NCBI GenBank assembly: GCA_963691715.1
Contig: OY829281.1
Location: 682,001 to 746,000, forward strand
Direction: 5' to 3'
Origin: HXMU1420-13 sp963691715
GTDB taxonomy: Bacteria; Bacteroidota; Rhodothermia; Balneolales; Balneolaceae
DNA length: 64,000 bases
Made by a program: the position numbers and the translations under genes. This document shows positions 8,007 to 17,169 of the stretch, piece after piece. The first letter of the stretch is position 1. The number at the start of each line of letters is the position of its first letter. The notes under the pieces are model-generated. The model saw only the letters and a program-made list of their open reading frames with translations, was not told the DNA's origin and did no database searches.

Positions 8007-9629
8007 ATGAGATGGAATAGTTTCAGTGTATTGATACTTATTTTTTTGATCTTTTCTAAGATGGTTGAAGCTCAAGTTCACCTAGTAGATGCTGATGGAA
8101 ATTCTTTACCCATACCCACTGAATTACACGAACAATTAAATCTAAAACATTCAGAAAATGAAATCATTAGATGGTATGCAAAGCAAGGTTATTTGAATGT
8201 TGATGTTGAGAAGTTTAACGATAATGAATTTAGGGTAATTAAAGGGTGTAAGTTTGATGCTATTATACTTGGTTTAGATAAAGAAATACATAAAATGAAT
8301 TACTCTGAATCGAATATCGCAGCTTATTTCAAAAAACGAATAGATCAAGAGGTTCGCGAAGGAAAGTATTATACATCAATTGAAGTTGAATATTTTAACC
8401 CATTGGTAGATAGTTGTTTAGTTGAATTAACTGCAAGCTTCAGTGAAAATGAACAGATATTCTTAAGAAACCTAACATTCGATGGAAACACATTAAATTC
8501 TGATAGCTACATAGCAAAAAGAAGTTATTTTAAAGATTCGCTTCTAGCCAGTTCTGAAAATATTAAAACATTACAGTTCAAAATCCAGGAAACTGAGTTA
8601 TTCGAGTTCGTTGGTGACCCAGAGGTTATTATTCAAGAAGAGGTTCCTGTGCTAACGATGAAGGTGGTTGAGCAATCAAGAAATCAATTGGATGGAATAT
8701 TAGGATATGTACCAGATATCAAAGGTAATGGGCGAATAGTGGGTGATTTATCTCTCTCGCTTTGGGGCGTTTTTGCAGATGGAAATGGTGTTGATGTAGA
8801 CTATCAAAGATTAGAACCAGAAGTAAGTCGCTTAACCCTCAATATTTCTCAACATTGGTTCGGTTTAGTACCCCTTGGTTCATCTTTTGGATTCAATGTA
8901 TTTCAGAATGATACCACCTATCAATCAAGAGAAATACGTTTTGACGGATATTTTGAATTAGGGAATGGCTTAAAATTGATAGGAGATGTTGGATTAACCA
9001 CTATTACTGGTTCAAATAATACAGAATCAAGGTCGGAACCAGATGGAAAAAAACGCAAGGGTAGTCTTGGATTTAGGTACTCAAATGTATTTGGAACTGA
9101 AGTGCCTAGAGATGCCATAGAAACCGAGATTCGTTTTGGAGTTGTAAACAGAACTACCGAAGTTGATTCCTTATCATCATTTAACCAACAGTTTATAGAA
9201 GTATTCTTTAAAAAGTATGTGCCAATAGGGAAACAAAGCGTAATTGCAGGTCAAGTACAATCCTATTTTTTAAAATCGAAAAAATTTACTGATATAGATT
9301 TATACAGGTTAGGTGGTGCAAAAAGCCTTAGAGGATTTACGGAAGAGCAATTCCAGGCTTCACAAGTAGCTTGGGGAGATCTTGAATATAGATTTCTTAC
9401 CAATGCATCATCCTATTTATTTGGCTTTGTTGGTGCTGGTTGGTTTCATAGACCAAAGCTAATCACAGAATCAAATGCTCAATTTAAGACCACGAAATTT
9501 ATTCAATCCTTAGGATTTGGGTTAAGCTACAAAATTAAGGTAGGGAGATTAACATTTACCTATGCTCTGTCTCCAAACGAGGCGCTTGGAAATGGAAAAG
9601 TGCATGTTGGTATTACTACAATATTATGA
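8007..9629 (+). CDS. BamA/TamA-family outer membrane protein (surface antigen)
   Basis: I place the start at ATG 8007, giving 540 residues, because a signal peptide (residues 1-23, ending MVEAQ) begins there; the longer frame from 7908 would overlap the divergent decarboxylase gene. A POTRA-like periplasmic region (about 25-230) is followed by a beta-rich barrel. The barrel carries RLGGAKSLRGF, the conserved RGF-type loop of Omp85 proteins, and ends in alternating hydrophobic strands. It is shorter than BamA (about 800 residues), so a TamA-like or lineage-specific translocon is more likely. It converges tail to tail with the TPR gene, 8 bases apart. Confidence 0.82.
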   Translation: MRWNSFSVLILIFLIFSKMVEAQVHLVDADGNSLPIPTELHEQLNLKHSENEIIRWYAKQGYLNVDVEKFNDNEFRVIKGCKFDAIILGLDKEIHKMNYSESNIAAYFKKRIDQEVREGKYYTSIEVEYFNPLVDSCLVELTASFSENEQIFLRNLTFDGNTLNSDSYIAKRSYFKDSLLASSENIKTLQFKIQETELFEFVGDPEVIIQEEVPVLTMKVVEQSRNQLDGILGYVPDIKGNGRIVGDLSLSLWGVFADGNGVDVDYQRLEPEVSRLTLNISQHWFGLVPLGSSFGFNVFQNDTTYQSREIRFDGYFELGNGLKLIGDVGLTTITGSNNTESRSEPDGKKRKGSLGFRYSNVFGTEVPRDAIETEIRFGVVNRTTEVDSLSSFNQQFIEVFFKKYVPIGKQSVIAGQVQSYFLKSKKFTDIDLYRLGGAKSLRGFTEEQFQASQVAWGDLEYRFLTNASSYLFGFVGAGWFHRPKLITESNAQFKTTKFIQSLGFGLSYKIKVGRLTFTYALSPNEALGNGKVHVGITTIL

Positions 9630-9637
9630 AGTAATTC

Positions 9638-11203
9638 TTAATCTGATTCTTCACACAAGGTAATATAATCTTTTGGAAGTTCTTGAACTTCTATACCCAA
9701 ATTTAATGCCAAGGAAATATCTGCGCATGCTTCGCTGATCTGATTAATTAAAACGTAAGTACTTGCTCTTTCTGAATAAATGATTGGATCATTTGGGAAT
9801 AATTCTAATGATTTAGTGTAGTCATCAATTGCACCAACATAATCGTCTAATTTAACCTTGGTGCGTGCTCTGTAATCATAAGCCTCTGCATTTGTTTGAT
9901 CGGCATTCAAGAGGTCGGTAAAATTAATTAGAGCTTCACTATAATTTTCAATATAATATTGATTTAGACCTGTATAGTATGGTACTCTTAAATCATATTT
10001 ATTAATGGCATAGGCTGTCTCAAAAGCTTTAATTGATTCTTTATAATCACCTAATTCATATAATGTAACACCAATATTGGCTATGTATTCGAATTCGGTA
10101 CTGTCAAGAGAAAAAGCACTTCGAAAATTTTCAATTGCTTTATCCAAATCACTTGAACTATAATAAGTAATCCCAACTCTATTAATGATACTATGATCAT
10201 TAGGTACCAAAGCTAAATAAGAGGTATAATATTTGATAGCTTGAGTATACAATTCCAAATTTTCATAACTAAAACCAATATTTTGATAAGCATTTGAGTT
10301 TGTACTGTCTATATCTAGAACTTTATAAAAATCGATGATTGCTTTTTCGTACTCTCCCATTCCCACGTATGCAAATCCGCGATTGTTATATGCAGCGAGA
10401 TATAGAGAATCTATTTCGAGAGCACGATTTGTATATTCTAATGCTTCATAAAACTTCCCTAATTCAGCATAATTTTGCCCTAAATTACTATATGCAGTTA
10501 CATTTGTAGAATCGATTGATAAAGCTTCTAAAAAATTTTTCTCAGAACTTATGAAATCACCTAAATACATTTTTGCAAGACCAAGATTTGAGTAAAAATT
10601 ACTAATCGTGGAATCGATTTTTATTGCATTTTGAAAATCAGATATAGCGCCATAATATTCTCCCAATTCAAGCTTCGACATACCACGTATATTGTAAGCA
10701 CCTGCCACTTCATTGATTTCAAGAGCCTGATTCGTCTTTGCAATAGCTACATTATAGTTTCCTTTCTCATATTCCTTTTCTGCATCAATAATTAAATCAA
10801 GAAATGAATTATTATTATCTATGTTACTCTCAGCCATGGCTTGCATTAATGTAGGTACTAATTTCGGGCATTGACTAATTAATTCAGCCATAAATAAAGG
10901 AATGATATCTCGTTCCAAAAATGCCTGATTTTCACTATCACTAAGGGTGGAATCCACAAACATATTTACGAATTCCAAAGAATCAAGTCCTGATTGATTC
11001 AAAAAACATTCTTGCATTTTTTCATCATCAAAAATTGACATTTCAAATGAATCTTCATCAACACAATCACAAAAAACATTTACTGCATCGCTTACTTGTT
11101 TCTTTATAGTAGGATTAGTCTCTGTGGTTGTAAAATTTTGGGCATATGATGTTGATGGGAAATAAATAAAAAAGAAAAAAATTACTAAGATTCTATATAA
11201 CAT
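9638..11203 (-). CDS. Secreted tetratricopeptide-repeat protein
   Basis: The 521-residue protein has a signal peptide (residues about 1-21, ending SYAQ), a Cys-containing N-terminal region (CDC and a later CF) of about 120 residues, then about ten TPR units. The TPR phasing is clear from repeated A-Y-x-N-x-G-x-x-x-x-x-G-x-Y motifs at 34-residue spacing. TPR domains bind partner proteins; the partner is unknown. The repeats are close to each other in sequence, suggesting internal duplication. No enzymatic domain is seen. Confidence 0.85.
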   Translation of the reverse strand: MLYRILVIFFFFIYFPSTSYAQNFTTTETNPTIKKQVSDAVNVFCDCVDEDSFEMSIFDDEKMQECFLNQSGLDSLEFVNMFVDSTLSDSENQAFLERDIIPLFMAELISQCPKLVPTLMQAMAESNIDNNNSFLDLIIDAEKEYEKGNYNVAIAKTNQALEINEVAGAYNIRGMSKLELGEYYGAISDFQNAIKIDSTISNFYSNLGLAKMYLGDFISSEKNFLEALSIDSTNVTAYSNLGQNYAELGKFYEALEYTNRALEIDSLYLAAYNNRGFAYVGMGEYEKAIIDFYKVLDIDSTNSNAYQNIGFSYENLELYTQAIKYYTSYLALVPNDHSIINRVGITYYSSSDLDKAIENFRSAFSLDSTEFEYIANIGVTLYELGDYKESIKAFETAYAINKYDLRVPYYTGLNQYYIENYSEALINFTDLLNADQTNAEAYDYRARTKVKLDDYVGAIDDYTKSLELFPNDPIIYSERASTYVLINQISEACADISLALNLGIEVQELPKDYITLCEESD

Positions 11204-11393
11204 AATTATGATACTTAATGATGTATTATTATAAGAACTTTGCTTTTAGTATTCATTTAAATTTTGCTTCATAATTAATGTGCTCGTTATACAAATTATA
11301 TATTCAAAAGAGAGAGCAAATGATTTAATTGTTTGATGTAAAATCCGATAATTGGAGTGAAAGTAATATTACCTTATCTTAATCATATAATAG

Positions 11394-11491
11394 CTTATTA
11401 GGAAAGACGGAGGGAATGGGCCCATCGATGTCTTGGCAACCTACACTAAGGTGCCAAATCCCACTCAGAATTGGACTCTGAGATAAATAAG
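11394..11491 (+). promoter_or_regulatory. SAM-I (S-box) riboswitch
   Basis: Stem P1 pairs CTTATT (11394-11399) with AATAAG (11486-11491). Between them are the S-box hallmarks in order: GACGGAGGGA, GGCCC, a GATG...GGCAACC segment, AAGGTGCCAAATCCC, and CTCTGAGA before the P1 closing strand. S-adenosylmethionine binding would regulate the following metH-metF cluster. AGTGA (11490-11494) can pair with TCACT (11504-11508) just before the metH start at 11519, which overlaps the P1 end by two bases. No strong intrinsic terminator is visible, so control of translation initiation is as likely as transcription termination. Confidence 0.9.
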
Positions 11492-11518
11492 TGAGTTTTT
11501 TCTTCACTCTTTGTTAAT

Positions 11519-12541
11519 ATGCCAATCAATATCAGAGTGAACATATCAGACCTTTTAAAAGAACGAGTGTTAGTATTGGATGGTGCTATGGGTACCATGA
11601 TTCAACGCTATACACTTACCGAAGACGACTTTCGAGGTGATCGTTTTACGGATTTCAACGTTGAATTGAAAGGGAACAACGATATCCTCAGTTTAACACG
11701 TCCTGATATCATTCAGGAAATTCATGAGGAATATTTGGAAGCAGGGGCAGATATTATTGAAACAAACACTTTTAGTGGAACTTCTATAGCACAAGCTGAT
11801 TATGAGCTACAGAATATTGTATATGAGCTCAATTTCGAATCGGCTAGAATAGCGAAAGAAGCTTGTATCAAGTACACCGACCAGAATCCAGAAAAACCAA
11901 GATTTGTAGCTGGAGCAATTGGTCCAACTAATAAAACCGCCTCTCTTTCACCGGATGTAAACAGGCCAGAATATAGAGCCATTACCTTTGATCAACTTGC
12001 TGAAGCCTACAAAGACCAAGCAAGAGGTTTATTGGATGGTGGAGTAGATGCTCTACTGATAGAAACCATTTTTGATACGCTGAATGCAAAAGCAGCGCTT
12101 TATGGTATATCTGAATTGTTTGATGAAATCGGGAAAGAGGTACCATTAATGATTTCTGGAACTATAACCGACAAAAGTGGCAGAACGTTATCTGGCCAAA
12201 CGTTAGAAGCCTTTTTGATTTCTCTTTCTCACATGCCTCTACTTTCTATTGGGCTTAATTGTTCGTTTGGGGCTCGAGATCTTAAACCTTATTTGCAGAA
12301 TATTGCCAGTAAATCTCCTTTCTTTATTAGTGCGTATCCAAATGCGGGACTTCCCAATGCATTCGGTGAATACGATCAAGATGCCGATACGATGGGGGAA
12401 GAAGTACGAGCATATCTGGATGAAAACCTTATCAATATTATTGGTGGATGTTGTGGTACTGGTCCAGCTCACATTAAAAGGATGACGGAGATTGTGAAGG
12501 ACTACAAGCCTCGTTTTATCGCTATGGAGCACATTAGCTAA
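11519..12541 (+). CDS. metH: Methionine synthase, homocysteine-binding module (split MetH, part 1)
   Basis: The 340-residue protein is the N-terminal barrel of cobalamin-dependent methionine synthase, which activates homocysteine on zinc. It opens with the VLDGAMGTMIQ motif. The three zinc ligands are Cys248 (GLNCSFG) and Cys311-Cys312 (GGCCGTGP). In E. coli this module is the first part of a ~1230-residue enzyme; here it ends at a TAA that overlaps the ATG of the next gene (TAATG at 12539-12543), implying translational coupling. The gene is preceded by a SAM riboswitch. A two-polypeptide MetH is known from other Bacteroidota. Confidence 0.95.
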   Translation: MPINIRVNISDLLKERVLVLDGAMGTMIQRYTLTEDDFRGDRFTDFNVELKGNNDILSLTRPDIIQEIHEEYLEAGADIIETNTFSGTSIAQADYELQNIVYELNFESARIAKEACIKYTDQNPEKPRFVAGAIGPTNKTASLSPDVNRPEYRAITFDQLAEAYKDQARGLLDGGVDALLIETIFDTLNAKAALYGISELFDEIGKEVPLMISGTITDKSGRTLSGQTLEAFLISLSHMPLLSIGLNCSFGARDLKPYLQNIASKSPFFISAYPNAGLPNAFGEYDQDADTMGEEVRAYLDENLINIIGGCCGTGPAHIKRMTEIVKDYKPRFIAMEHIS

Positions 12542-15222
12542 TGAAACCTAATCCTATCACATTAAGCGGGCTAGAACCTCTGGTTGTAACTCCCGATTCT
12601 AATTTTGTAAATGTGGGAGAGAGAACCAATGTGACAGGGTCCAAACGTTTTCTGAACTTGATTAAAGCAGAGGATTATGAGACAGCATTGGAGGTAGCTC
12701 GTGATCAGGTAGAAGGGGGAGCTCAGATTCTAGATGTGAATATGGATGAAGGGATGTTGGATTCTGCTCTGGAAATGACCACGTTCCTGAATTTAATTGC
12801 TTCAGAACCAGATATCGCTCGAATTCCGATCATGATAGATTCCTCGAAATGGGAAGTGATTGAAGCGGGATTGAAATGCATTCAAGGCAAAGGAGTAGTG
12901 AATTCTATCAGTTTGAAAGATGGGGAAGAGGAGTTCATCCGAAGAGCTAAAATCATTAGTCGTTTTGGTGCAGCGGTAATTGCCATGGCTTTCGATGAAG
13001 ATGGTCAGGCAGATACTTTATACAGACGTATCGAAATCTCCGGACGATCTTACAAAATTCTGGTTGAACAAGTTGGCTTTCATCCATCGGATATCATTAT
13101 CGACCCGAACATATTTCCGGTGGCTACTGGAATGGATGAACATCGACGAAATGCACTCGATTACTTCCTAACTGCAAAATGGATTCGTGAAAATCTTCCA
13201 GGAGCCCATGTAATTGGTGGAGTGAGTAATGTATCATTCTCTTTCCGTGGAAATAATCCTGTTAGGGAAGCAATGCATTCAGCATTTCTATACCATGCTA
13301 TCCAGCATGGAATGGATATGGGGATCGTGAATCCCACTCAGCTGGAAGTGTATGATGAAATCCCTAAGGAATTACTGGAAAGAGTTGAAGATGTATTACT
13401 CGATCGACGAGATGACGCTACTGAACAACTTCTAGAAATCGCTGATAAGTACAGAGGAACTGGTGAAACCAAAGAGAAAGAGACTCAGGAATGGCGTAAT
13501 GGAGCTGTAGAAGAGCGTTTAAGCCACTCATTAGTGAAAGGGATCACAAAGTTCATCGAGTCGGATACCGAAGAAGCACGATTAAAAATTGGCAGTCCAT
13601 TGGAAGTAATTGAAGGTCCTTTGATGGACGGTATGAACATTGTCGGTGATCTCTTTGGGGAAGGAAAGATGTTTCTACCGCAGGTTGTGAAAAGTGCGCG
13701 TGTTATGAAGCAAGCCGTGGCTTACCTGACTCCATTTCTGGAAGAAGAAAAAGCTAAAAATAAGAGTATAAAAGAGCGCTCTAAAGTCTTGTTAGCAACG
13801 GTTAAAGGAGATGTTCATGATATTGGGAAAAACATTGTGGGCGTAGTTTTAGCATGTAATAATTTTGATATTGTTGATCTAGGAGTAATGGTTCCAACAA
13901 ACATGATCCTTGATAAGGCACAGGAGATAAAGGCAGATGTAATTGGCTTAAGTGGATTAATTACCCCATCCTTAGATGAAATGGTTGGTGTTGCAACCGA
14001 GATGGAAAAAAGAGGGATGAAAACCCCGTTAATTGTTGGTGGAGCTACAACGTCAAGAATTCATACAGCAGTTAAAATTGATCCAACCTATTCGGCTCCA
14101 GTCATACATATAAATGATGCTTCGAGATCGGTAGCTATTTGTAGTGAACTTTTGAGTGATAAATCAAAACCGTTGACTGAAAAGGTGAAGTTGGAATACG
14201 AAAATCTTCGGATTGATCATTCAAATAGAAGAGAAAAAAAGGTTTATCTAAGTTTTGATGATGCAAAGAAAAATAAATATCAAATAGATTGGGAAACACA
14301 AACTCCTGCCAAACCAAAGAAAATAGGAGTCGAAATTTTAGAGAATGTTGATCTTAATGAACTTCGCCAGTTCATCGATTGGTCACCTTTTTTTAAAACT
14401 TGGATGCTTACAGGAAAATATCCGGCAATCCTTAAGGATGAAACGGTAGGAACTCATGCAACTGAACTTTTTAATGATGCGAACCGGATGTTAGATGATA
14501 TCATAAAAGGTAAAAAGTTAACTGCTAAAGCGGTATTCGGTCTTTTTCCAGCATATTCATTTGGAGAAGATGTATCAATTTTTGAAGATGAATCGAAAAA
14601 TAAGCACATAAAAACCTTCCATTTTTTGAGGCAACAGGTACAAAAACGCTCAAATCAACCCAATGTATGTTTATCTGATTTCATAGCCCCAAAAGATTCA
14701 GGGATGGATGATTACCTTGGATTATTCGCTGTAACAGCTGGACTTGGTATCGAGACGATGCTTCAAGAGTTTAAAGCAGATCATGATGATTACAGTTCTA
14801 TAATGGTAAAAGCTATAGCAGATCGATTAGCAGAAGCACATGCAGAGTATTTACATTATAAAATTAGAACTGAGTTTTGGGGCTATTCTAACGAACAATT
14901 TGATAATGACGCTTTTATTGCCGAAAAATACAATGGAATACGACCTGCACCAGGCTATCCCGCATGTCCAGATCATACCGAAAAGAAAACGCTGTTTAGA
15001 GTGCTTGATGTGAAAAATAATATTGGAATTTCACTCACAGAATCTTGTGCTATGTATCCAGCGAGTTCAGTAAGTGGATTTTATTTTTCTAATCCTAATT
15101 GTAGATATTTTAATGTGGGAAAGTTAAAAAAGGATCAAATGGAAGAGTATTCGAAACGTAAATGTCAATCAATTGAAGAAACCGAGAAATGGCTAGCTCC
15201 AAATTTAGCTTATACTAATTAG
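12541..15222 (+). CDS. metH: Methionine synthase, folate/cobalamin/activation modules (split MetH, part 2)
   Basis: The 893-residue protein continues MetH. It contains the pterin-binding barrel (about 1-300, with NVGERTNVTGS near the start), the cobalamin cap, the cobalamin domain with DVHDIG (axial His426), and the AdoMet-binding reactivation domain with RPAPGYPACPDH (from Arg801). It transfers the methyl group from methyltetrahydrofolate to cobalamin and on to the homocysteine held by the separate upstream module. All key motifs are intact, so the split is functional rather than decay. Confidence 0.96.
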   Translation: MKPNPITLSGLEPLVVTPDSNFVNVGERTNVTGSKRFLNLIKAEDYETALEVARDQVEGGAQILDVNMDEGMLDSALEMTTFLNLIASEPDIARIPIMIDSSKWEVIEAGLKCIQGKGVVNSISLKDGEEEFIRRAKIISRFGAAVIAMAFDEDGQADTLYRRIEISGRSYKILVEQVGFHPSDIIIDPNIFPVATGMDEHRRNALDYFLTAKWIRENLPGAHVIGGVSNVSFSFRGNNPVREAMHSAFLYHAIQHGMDMGIVNPTQLEVYDEIPKELLERVEDVLLDRRDDATEQLLEIADKYRGTGETKEKETQEWRNGAVEERLSHSLVKGITKFIESDTEEARLKIGSPLEVIEGPLMDGMNIVGDLFGEGKMFLPQVVKSARVMKQAVAYLTPFLEEEKAKNKSIKERSKVLLATVKGDVHDIGKNIVGVVLACNNFDIVDLGVMVPTNMILDKAQEIKADVIGLSGLITPSLDEMVGVATEMEKRGMKTPLIVGGATTSRIHTAVKIDPTYSAPVIHINDASRSVAICSELLSDKSKPLTEKVKLEYENLRIDHSNRREKKVYLSFDDAKKNKYQIDWETQTPAKPKKIGVEILENVDLNELRQFIDWSPFFKTWMLTGKYPAILKDETVGTHATELFNDANRMLDDIIKGKKLTAKAVFGLFPAYSFGEDVSIFEDESKNKHIKTFHFLRQQVQKRSNQPNVCLSDFIAPKDSGMDDYLGLFAVTAGLGIETMLQEFKADHDDYSSIMVKAIADRLAEAHAEYLHYKIRTEFWGYSNEQFDNDAFIAEKYNGIRPAPGYPACPDHTEKKTLFRVLDVKNNIGISLTESCAMYPASSVSGFYFSNPNCRYFNVGKLKKDQMEEYSKRKCQSIEETEKWLAPNLAYTN

Positions 15223-15251
15223 CAATTTATCAATTATCAATTATTCAATTT

Positions 15252-15295
15252 TCAATTAAGAATTACTCAATTAAGAATTACTCAATTAAGAATTA
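15252..15295. repeat. Three tandem copies of a 15-bp unit
   Basis: The unit TCAATTAAGAATTAC occurs at 15252-15266 and 15267-15281, with a third copy (14 of 15 bases) at 15282-15295. Degenerate CAATTA motifs extend the run from about 15228 to 15320. It lies between metH and metF and is very AT-rich. Copy-number variation by slippage is likely. Confidence 0.8.
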
Positions 15296-15408
15296 TACAA
15301 TTACACGGTTATTCAATTACGGATGGATAAATTAAGAAGTGGAAGTAAGTTGTGGATTATGCTAAAATAAATTTTTGATTGCAGAAAAGAACATAGAACC
15401 AACAAATA

Positions 15409-16365
15409 ATGAAAGTAACGGAGTATTTTAAACAAGCAAAAGGTAAGACCTTGTTTACTTTCGAGGTATTACCACCTCTCAAAGGTCAGAATATACGAAC
15501 GCTTTTCGACCATATGGATCCTTTAATGGAATTTAAACCACCTTTCATAGATGTGACCTATCATCGTGAAGAGTATTCATATAAAAAGCATCAAAATGGT
15601 CTTTTAGAGAGAAAAACAGTGCGTAAAAGACCTGGAACAGTTGGAATGTGTGCGGCTATTCAAAACCATTATCAAGTTGATGCAGTACCTCATATTATAT
15701 GTGGAGGATTTACAAAAGAAGAAACAGAAAATGCGCTCATAGATCTTAACTTTCTTGGGATTGACAATGTGCTAGTACTTCAAGGAGATGTTCGTAAACC
15801 AGATCGAGATTTTATTCCTGAAGAAAATGGTCATACCTATGCTTCTGAATTATTAGGTCAAGTGGTTGATATGAATAATGGTATGTATTTGGATCATGAA
15901 ATTGAAAATGCAATGTCATCAAATTTTTGTATTGGGGTAGCAGGGTATCCTGAAAAGCATGTAACTGCACCTAATATGGAAACCGATCTTAGATATTTAA
16001 AAAATAAAGTGGAAGGTGGGGCTGATTATATAGTAACTCAGATGTTTTTTGATAATCAAAAATACTTTGACTTTGTACGTGCATGTCGAGCAACTGGCAT
16101 TGATATACCCATCGTACCTGGCTTAAAACCAATTACGACTAAGAAACAGGTTACATTACTACCTCAATTATTTCATATTGATCTTCCTGAAGCTCTAAGT
16201 GTTGAATTAGAATATTGCAAAGATAATGATGCAGCCCGTGAAATAGGTATCGATTGGGCAATTCAACAATCAAAGGAATTGATAGAATTTGGAGTGCCTA
16301 CCTTACACTATTATTCTATGGGTAAATCGGTTTCCGTATTTGAAGTAGCAAAAGAGGTGTTTTAG
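15409..16365 (+). CDS. metF: Methylenetetrahydrofolate reductase
   Basis: The 318-residue TIM-barrel flavoprotein reduces 5,10-methylene-THF to 5-methyl-THF, the methyl donor for the MetH modules upstream. The N-terminal FTFEVLPPLKG contains the expected catalytic Glu, and the VLQGD, GVAGYPEKH and GADYIVTQMFFDN segments are typical of MetF. It follows metH by about 186 bases across the tandem repeats, so it may be cotranscribed under the same SAM riboswitch. It overlaps the convergent gene by 4 bases. Confidence 0.95.
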   Translation: MKVTEYFKQAKGKTLFTFEVLPPLKGQNIRTLFDHMDPLMEFKPPFIDVTYHREEYSYKKHQNGLLERKTVRKRPGTVGMCAAIQNHYQVDAVPHIICGGFTKEETENALIDLNFLGIDNVLVLQGDVRKPDRDFIPEENGHTYASELLGQVVDMNNGMYLDHEIENAMSSNFCIGVAGYPEKHVTAPNMETDLRYLKNKVEGGADYIVTQMFFDNQKYFDFVRACRATGIDIPIVPGLKPITTKKQVTLLPQLFHIDLPEALSVELEYCKDNDAAREIGIDWAIQQSKELIEFGVPTLHYYSMGKSVSVFEVAKEVF

Positions 16366-16970
16366 AAAACACCTCTACAATTTTCTGTTAAGGATACGGT
16401 TACACGATCTACTTCATTTGCTCCAGCAGGGATTTGATCCTCTGTAAGTCCAGGATATTGTAAAGTAAGTTTCCAGTCCTCAATGGTTTTTGTGAAAAAA
16501 GCAGATGCCTCTTCATCGGTTTCATAAACGATAACTTCGTAGTTTTCTAAAGCGTCACCACCAAAACGGGTGATAACTTGAAATTCTCCATTTCTCTTAA
16601 AAGACGTATTTGTGTGATCAGATTGGGGATAATATTTTTCATCCGAAGGGAGAAGAAGAACCCAAATATCTTTTGTATGATTTTCAGGATAAACACCCAT
16701 TGTTAGTGTTCTACATTCAACGGCATCACCCATAATAGGAGAGATAACTTGGACATTTTGTATTGGGTAAGCGATTTCCTTTACAGTAGCAATTTCAACT
16801 TGTTCAATTTGACCTTGGAGATTGATAGCACCGTAAGAATAGCCACCATATATTACCAAAATAATACCGAGAATTCCGACTGGGATTCTAATTTTTATAC
16901 TTAATAAATCAAATACTGCGACGATTGATAATATTGAGCCCGTAATTATGAGAATTAATTCGATTGACAT
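16362..16970 (-). CDS. Membrane-anchored protein of unknown function
   Basis: The 202-residue protein has two N-terminal membrane segments (about 3-22 and 28-46) followed by an extracytoplasmic domain of about 150 residues. I recognise no family. That domain resembles ligand-binding or carbohydrate-binding beta folds only in composition, with two Cys (in VECRTL and ENCRGVF) that may form a disulfide. It runs toward metF and overlaps its stop by 4 bases. No operon partner is evident. Confidence 0.65.
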   Translation of the reverse strand: MSIELILIITGSILSIVAVFDLLSIKIRIPVGILGIILVIYGGYSYGAINLQGQIEQVEIATVKEIAYPIQNVQVISPIMGDAVECRTLTMGVYPENHTKDIWVLLLPSDEKYYPQSDHTNTSFKRNGEFQVITRFGGDALENYEVIVYETDEEASAFFTKTIEDWKLTLQYPGLTEDQIPAGANEVDRVTVSLTENCRGVF

Positions 16971-17169
16971 AGTTGTAATTATTTTGAAACCCTTAGTTAG
17001 CAGTTGTGTTGAAATTAATTACTTACATTATTTATTTAAAGGCAATGATAAACTTTTTTAAGGGGTAAGATTTTATTTTCAAAGTATAAATCGCCTATAA
17101 GTTGATGATTTGTACATTAGATCATAATATTTAGTTTCTTTTATAAATACTGTTGCATTTTAATTGAAA

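Noticed and set aside
9638..11203. Degradation or tandem-repeat artefact within the TPR gene
   Set aside because: The frame is intact over 521 codons and the 34-residue periodicity is the expected TPR pattern.
11386..11391. TATAAT directly before the SAM riboswitch as a -10 box
   Set aside because: It would place the transcription start inside stem P1 and no -35 element lies at the right spacing.
12541..15222. Base-composition shift along the second metH gene as a sign of recombination
   Set aside because: Sampled 60-base blocks vary irregularly in GC without one clean breakpoint, and all domains are intact.
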